The translations under genes and the position numbers were made by a program. Shown piece after piece: positions 6,378 to 8,536 of a stretch of DNA of 8,536 nucleotides. How positions within the stretch are numbered: position 1 is the first letter of the stretch; each line of letters begins with the position of its first letter. This DNA is from Treponema sp. (GTDB lineage Bacteria > Spirochaetota > Spirochaetia > Treponematales > Breznakiellaceae). The stretch covers positions 1 through 8,536 of the forward strand of contig JAISAN010000069.1 in NCBI GenBank assembly GCA_031266635.1, written 5' to 3'. Below the pieces are notes generated by a model. That model had not been told where the DNA came from. It ran no database searches and saw only the letters and a program-made list of their open reading frames with translations.

Positions 6378-6393
6378 CTGATATAAACAAAAC
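6363..6393. promoter_or_regulatory. AT-rich dyad, candidate DeoR operator between divergent genes
   Basis: TTTATA (6370-6375) and TATAAA (6382-6387) are exact inverted copies around a six-base centre, flanked by GTTTGTT on the left and ACAAAAC on the right that extend the symmetry imperfectly. The dyad covers the -10 box of the DeoR promoter, so binding there would repress the operon, and it may also control the divergent aldolase. I could not find a good sigma70 promoter for the aldolase on the minus strand. Confidence 0.45.
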
Positions 6394-6396
6394 TAT

Positions 6397-7200
6397 ATGA
6401 TAGAAGCAGCCGGAAGGGAACGTATCATTTTTGACTCACTCCTGGAAAAAGGGGCGATTTCCGTGGCCGATTTGAGCCGGGATCTTTCGGTTTCGGAAGT
6501 TACCATCCGTACCGACCTGAAAAACATGGAAAAACAGGGGCTTTTAAGCCGGGTCCACGGCGGCGCGGTCCCGACGATTCACCCGGACATCATGGAACGG
6601 CAGAATCTGCGCCTGGAGGAAAAACAGAATATCGCCCGGGCCGCCGCGGCGCTGGTGCGGAACGGGGACACCATCATGATAGAAGCGGGCACGACCCCGG
6701 CGCTGGTTTGCCGCTACCTGGGCGGCAAACGGGATGTCCATGTAATCACCAATTCGGTGCTGGCCTTTAACGCGGCAAAAATCAATGCCGGCCTGCGGAT
6801 CATCCTCTGCGGCGGGGAATTCCGCCGCAGTACCGAATCCTTTGTGGGCCCCATCGCCATAGAAACCATCCGCCGTTTTAACGTGAGCGTTGCCTTTGTG
6901 GGTACCGACGGTTTCGACGCCAGGCACGGCATTACCACCGATCTGATCGAGGGAGGGGAGATCATCAAGGTGATGAAGGAACGGGCGGGGCGGCTCATCG
7001 TGTTGGCGGATTCAACCAAGTTCAACCGGGCGGGGCCGGTTACCATCATGCCCCTGTCGGCGGCGGACGGCATTATTACCGACGCCCAAATTTCTCCCCA
7101 GGCGGCGGAACAAATGAAGGAAGATTCCGGCATCCTTCACCTCGATGAAGAAAGGGACCAGGCCGTTACGCGGTACTGGTTTCAAATAAGGAGAGATTAA
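6397..7200 (+). CDS. DeoR-family transcriptional regulator
   Basis: A 267-residue cytoplasmic regulator of typical DeoR/GlpR length. The N-terminal helix-turn-helix (residues about 6-58) carries the family pattern ISVADLSRDLSVSEVTIRTD, then LKNMEKQGLLSRVHGGAV. The C-terminal sugar-phosphate sensor domain (about 75-232) shows MIEAGTT (94-100), VITNS (116-120), CGGEFRRSTESFVG (138-151), FVGTDGFD (167-174) and LADSTKF (203-209), all usual ligand-pocket motifs. Such proteins generally repress sugar operons and release DNA on binding a phosphorylated sugar. It is divergent from the aldolase and overlaps the E2 gene by one base, so it plausibly controls both and itself. There is no Shine-Dalgarno before the ATG, and no alternative start would keep the helix-turn-helix intact. 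The ligand cannot be read from sequence; rhamnulose-1-phosphate or a downstream phosphate is a guess. Confidence 0.9.
   Translation: MIEAAGRERIIFDSLLEKGAISVADLSRDLSVSEVTIRTDLKNMEKQGLLSRVHGGAVPTIHPDIMERQNLRLEEKQNIARAAAALVRNGDTIMIEAGTTPALVCRYLGGKRDVHVITNSVLAFNAAKINAGLRIILCGGEFRRSTESFVGPIAIETIRRFNVSVAFVGTDGFDARHGITTDLIEGGEIIKVMKERAGRLIVLADSTKFNRAGPVTIMPLSAADGIITDAQISPQAAEQMKEDSGILHLDEERDQAVTRYWFQIRRD
7188..7193 (+). promoter_or_regulatory. Ribosome-binding site of the E2 gene inside the deoR 3' end
   Basis: AAGGAG lies six bases before the ATG at 7200. The ATG shares its A with the regulator's TAA (TAATG), so the two genes are probably translationally coupled. Confidence 0.75.
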
Positions 7201-8536
7201 TGGCTCATGTGCTGATCATGCCCCGGCAGGGTAATACGGTGGAGTCCTGTATTATCGGCGAATGGAAGGTAAAAGAAGGGGATACCGTAGAAGCCGATTC
7301 CCCGGTGTGCGTTGTGGAAACCGATAAGGCCACCTTTGAAATTCCTGCGGGGGCCGCGGGAACGGTCCTGAAGATTCTTTCGGCGGCGGGGGACGATGTG
7401 CCGGTTCTCCAGCCTATCATGGTGATTGGAAATCCGGGTGAAGCCTGGGAAGGGGCTGCCGGGGGATCGGCGGCGGCACCGGCGGCGGTGGTTCAGGACG
7501 CGGCGGTTCAAGGTACGATGGTTCAGGCGGCGCCGGTCCCGGCTGCGCAATCCGCCGCGGTCTCCGGCGGGCACATGGCCGTGTCAAAACGGGCGCGGAA
7601 ACGGGCGGAGCGCGAAGCGGTAAACCTGCGGGGAATCGCCGGGACCGGCCCCGGAGGGCGTGTCATAGAGGCGGATGTGGCCGCCGTAATTGCCGGACGG
7701 CCGCCCCTCACTATGGCGGCAAAAGAAGCACTGCGGAACCGCGCTGCCGCAGGCGGCGGCGCGGTTCCGGCGGGGAGCGGGTCGGGTTTCGGCGGGCGGC
7801 TTACTTTGGCGGATCTGGCCGCGCCGCCTGAGCACGCGGGTCTTTCCGGTGGGCAGGTATCCGCGGCGGGCGAATACGCCGACACCCCCATCAAGGGCAT
7901 CCGCACCATTATTTCGGATCAGATGATGAAGTCCCACAATACCACCGCGGCGTTTACCCTGAACGCCAGCGCTGCGGCGCTTCCCCTGCAAAAACTGCGG
8001 GCCCGGTTTAAAGCCAGCGCGCCGGAACTGGGCTTAAACAAAATCACTATCAACGATTTGGTTTTGTTTGCCGCTTCCCGGACGTTGCCCCTGTACCCCT
8101 ACATGAACGCCCACAAACTCGGCGATACCCTTCGTACATTCAAGGCGGTTCATCTGGGGGTCGCGGTATCAACCTCCAGGGGGCTTATGGTTCCCGTACT
8201 CCGTAACGCGGAAACGCTGTCGCTGTTACAAATATCGAACCGGGCCAGGGAACTGGCGGAGGCCTGCCGGAACGGGGCGATTTCCCCGGACGATCTTCAC
8301 GGTTCCACCCTGACGGTTACCAATCTGGGAAACACGGGGATTGAAAGCTTTACCCCGGTTATCAATATACCGGAAGTGGCGATCCTGGGGGTCTGCGGCA
8401 TTCTGCCCAAACCGGTGGAGACAGCTCCCGGAGAATATGCAATTCAACCCTGCCTCGGCTTTAGCCTGACCATCGATCACGCGGTGGTGGACGGGGCCCC
8501 GGCGGCGGAATTCCTCAAGGCCTTCTGCGGCGCCAT
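7200..8536 (+). CDS. 2-oxo acid dehydrogenase E2 (dihydrolipoamide acyltransferase), 3' end outside window
   Basis: This is the core acyltransferase of a pyruvate-, acetoin- or related 2-oxo acid dehydrogenase complex, which transfers the acyl group from lipoamide to CoA. The frame stays open from the ATG to the right edge (445 codons), so it is probably nearly complete. A single lipoyl domain covers residues 1-78, with the lipoylated Lys in VETDKATFE (K43). An Ala/Pro/Val/Gln-rich linker (about 80-125) follows, with VQ-containing near-repeats. The E3-binding peripheral-subunit domain lies at about 126-164 (SKRARKRAEREAV, then GTGPGGRVIEADVAA). A second similar motif is at 172-209. The catalytic domain starts near 226 and contains the active-site HAVVDG (H427, D431). 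E1 and E3 genes are not in view, so pyruvate, acetoin or branched-chain specificity cannot be decided. It is cotranscribed with the DeoR-family regulator. Confidence 0.92.
   Translation, partial: MAHVLIMPRQGNTVESCIIGEWKVKEGDTVEADSPVCVVETDKATFEIPAGAAGTVLKILSAAGDDVPVLQPIMVIGNPGEAWEGAAGGSAAAPAAVVQDAAVQGTMVQAAPVPAAQSAAVSGGHMAVSKRARKRAEREAVNLRGIAGTGPGGRVIEADVAAVIAGRPPLTMAAKEALRNRAAAGGGAVPAGSGSGFGGRLTLADLAAPPEHAGLSGGQVSAAGEYADTPIKGIRTIISDQMMKSHNTTAAFTLNASAAALPLQKLRARFKASAPELGLNKITINDLVLFAASRTLPLYPYMNAHKLGDTLRTFKAVHLGVAVSTSRGLMVPVLRNAETLSLLQISNRARELAEACRNGAISPDDLHGSTLTVTNLGNTGIESFTPVINIPEVAILGVCGILPKPVETAPGEYAIQPCLGFSLTIDHAVVDGAPAAEFLKAFCGA
7575..7691 (+). other. Peripheral-subunit (E3)-binding domain within E2
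   Basis: Residues 126-164 of the E2 match the usual domain pattern: basic Ala-rich first helix (VSKRARKRAERE), a short loop, GTGPGGR (148-154) and an acidic DV turn (D159). This domain docks the E3 (dihydrolipoamide dehydrogenase) or E1 subunit onto the E2 core. Confidence 0.8.
7713..7826 (+). other. Second, degenerate E3-binding-like motif within E2
   Basis: Residues 172-209 repeat the pattern of the preceding domain: MAAKEALRNRA as a possible first helix, then GSGFGGRLTLADLAA aligning with GTGPGGRVIEADVAA. The loop between is glycine-rich and one residue longer. The acidic residue and GGR are kept, but the Pro is replaced by Phe and the helix is less basic, so it may be a vestigial duplicate or a linker. 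Confidence 0.4.

Noticed and set aside
7426..7926. Arg-rich or Pro-rich frames within the E2 gene
   Set aside because: They arise from the GCG/GGC-rich linker codons read out of phase; the E2 frame is continuous through them with correct domain order.

Overview
This window is a bacterial carbohydrate-catabolism region with three transcriptional blocks. Nothing in it identifies the host firmly. The MglC-type permease, the short non-overlapping operons and the mixed composition would fit a spirochaete (Treponema-like) or another anaerobic sugar fermenter, but this is an impression, not a demonstration.

Block 1 (1-955, + strand) is the 3' part of a CUT2-family sugar ABC transporter permease very like MglC. 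It runs in from the left edge. Block 2 (about 1200-5074, + strand) is an L-rhamnose catabolic cassette: an AraC-family regulator, L-rhamnulokinase (rhaB) and L-rhamnose isomerase (rhaA). A 319-bp gap with a strong 30-bp inverted repeat separates the regulator from the permease. The regulator has its own good sigma70-type promoter. The gap between the regulator and rhaB holds a perfect TATAAT box preceded by two direct repeats 21 bp apart, the layout expected for an AraC-family activator site. RhaA makes L-rhamnulose and RhaB phosphorylates it to L-rhamnulose-1-phosphate.

Block 3 (5130-8536) starts with a class II aldolase on the - strand, convergent with rhaA. It resembles the aldolase half of bifunctional RhaD/YuxG-type proteins and would cleave rhamnulose-1-phosphate to DHAP and L-lactaldehyde, completing the pathway. 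Divergent from it is a DeoR-family regulator. Directly behind the regulator, overlapping by one base (TAATG), is a 2-oxo acid dehydrogenase E2 gene (lipoyl domain, peripheral-subunit-binding domain, catalytic domain with HAVVDG) that runs off the right edge. An AT-rich dyad sits between the divergent genes and overlaps the DeoR promoter.

By hand count of sample lines, the rhamnose cassette is clearly AT-richer (30-45% GC in four 60-base samples) than the genes on either side (55-67%), which suggests a separate origin. I see no mobile element, CRISPR array, rRNA or tRNA. I found no wholly new system. The points most worth following are the tandem operator repeats, the compositional step, a possible second E3-binding-like motif in the E2, and the DeoR-E2 coupling.
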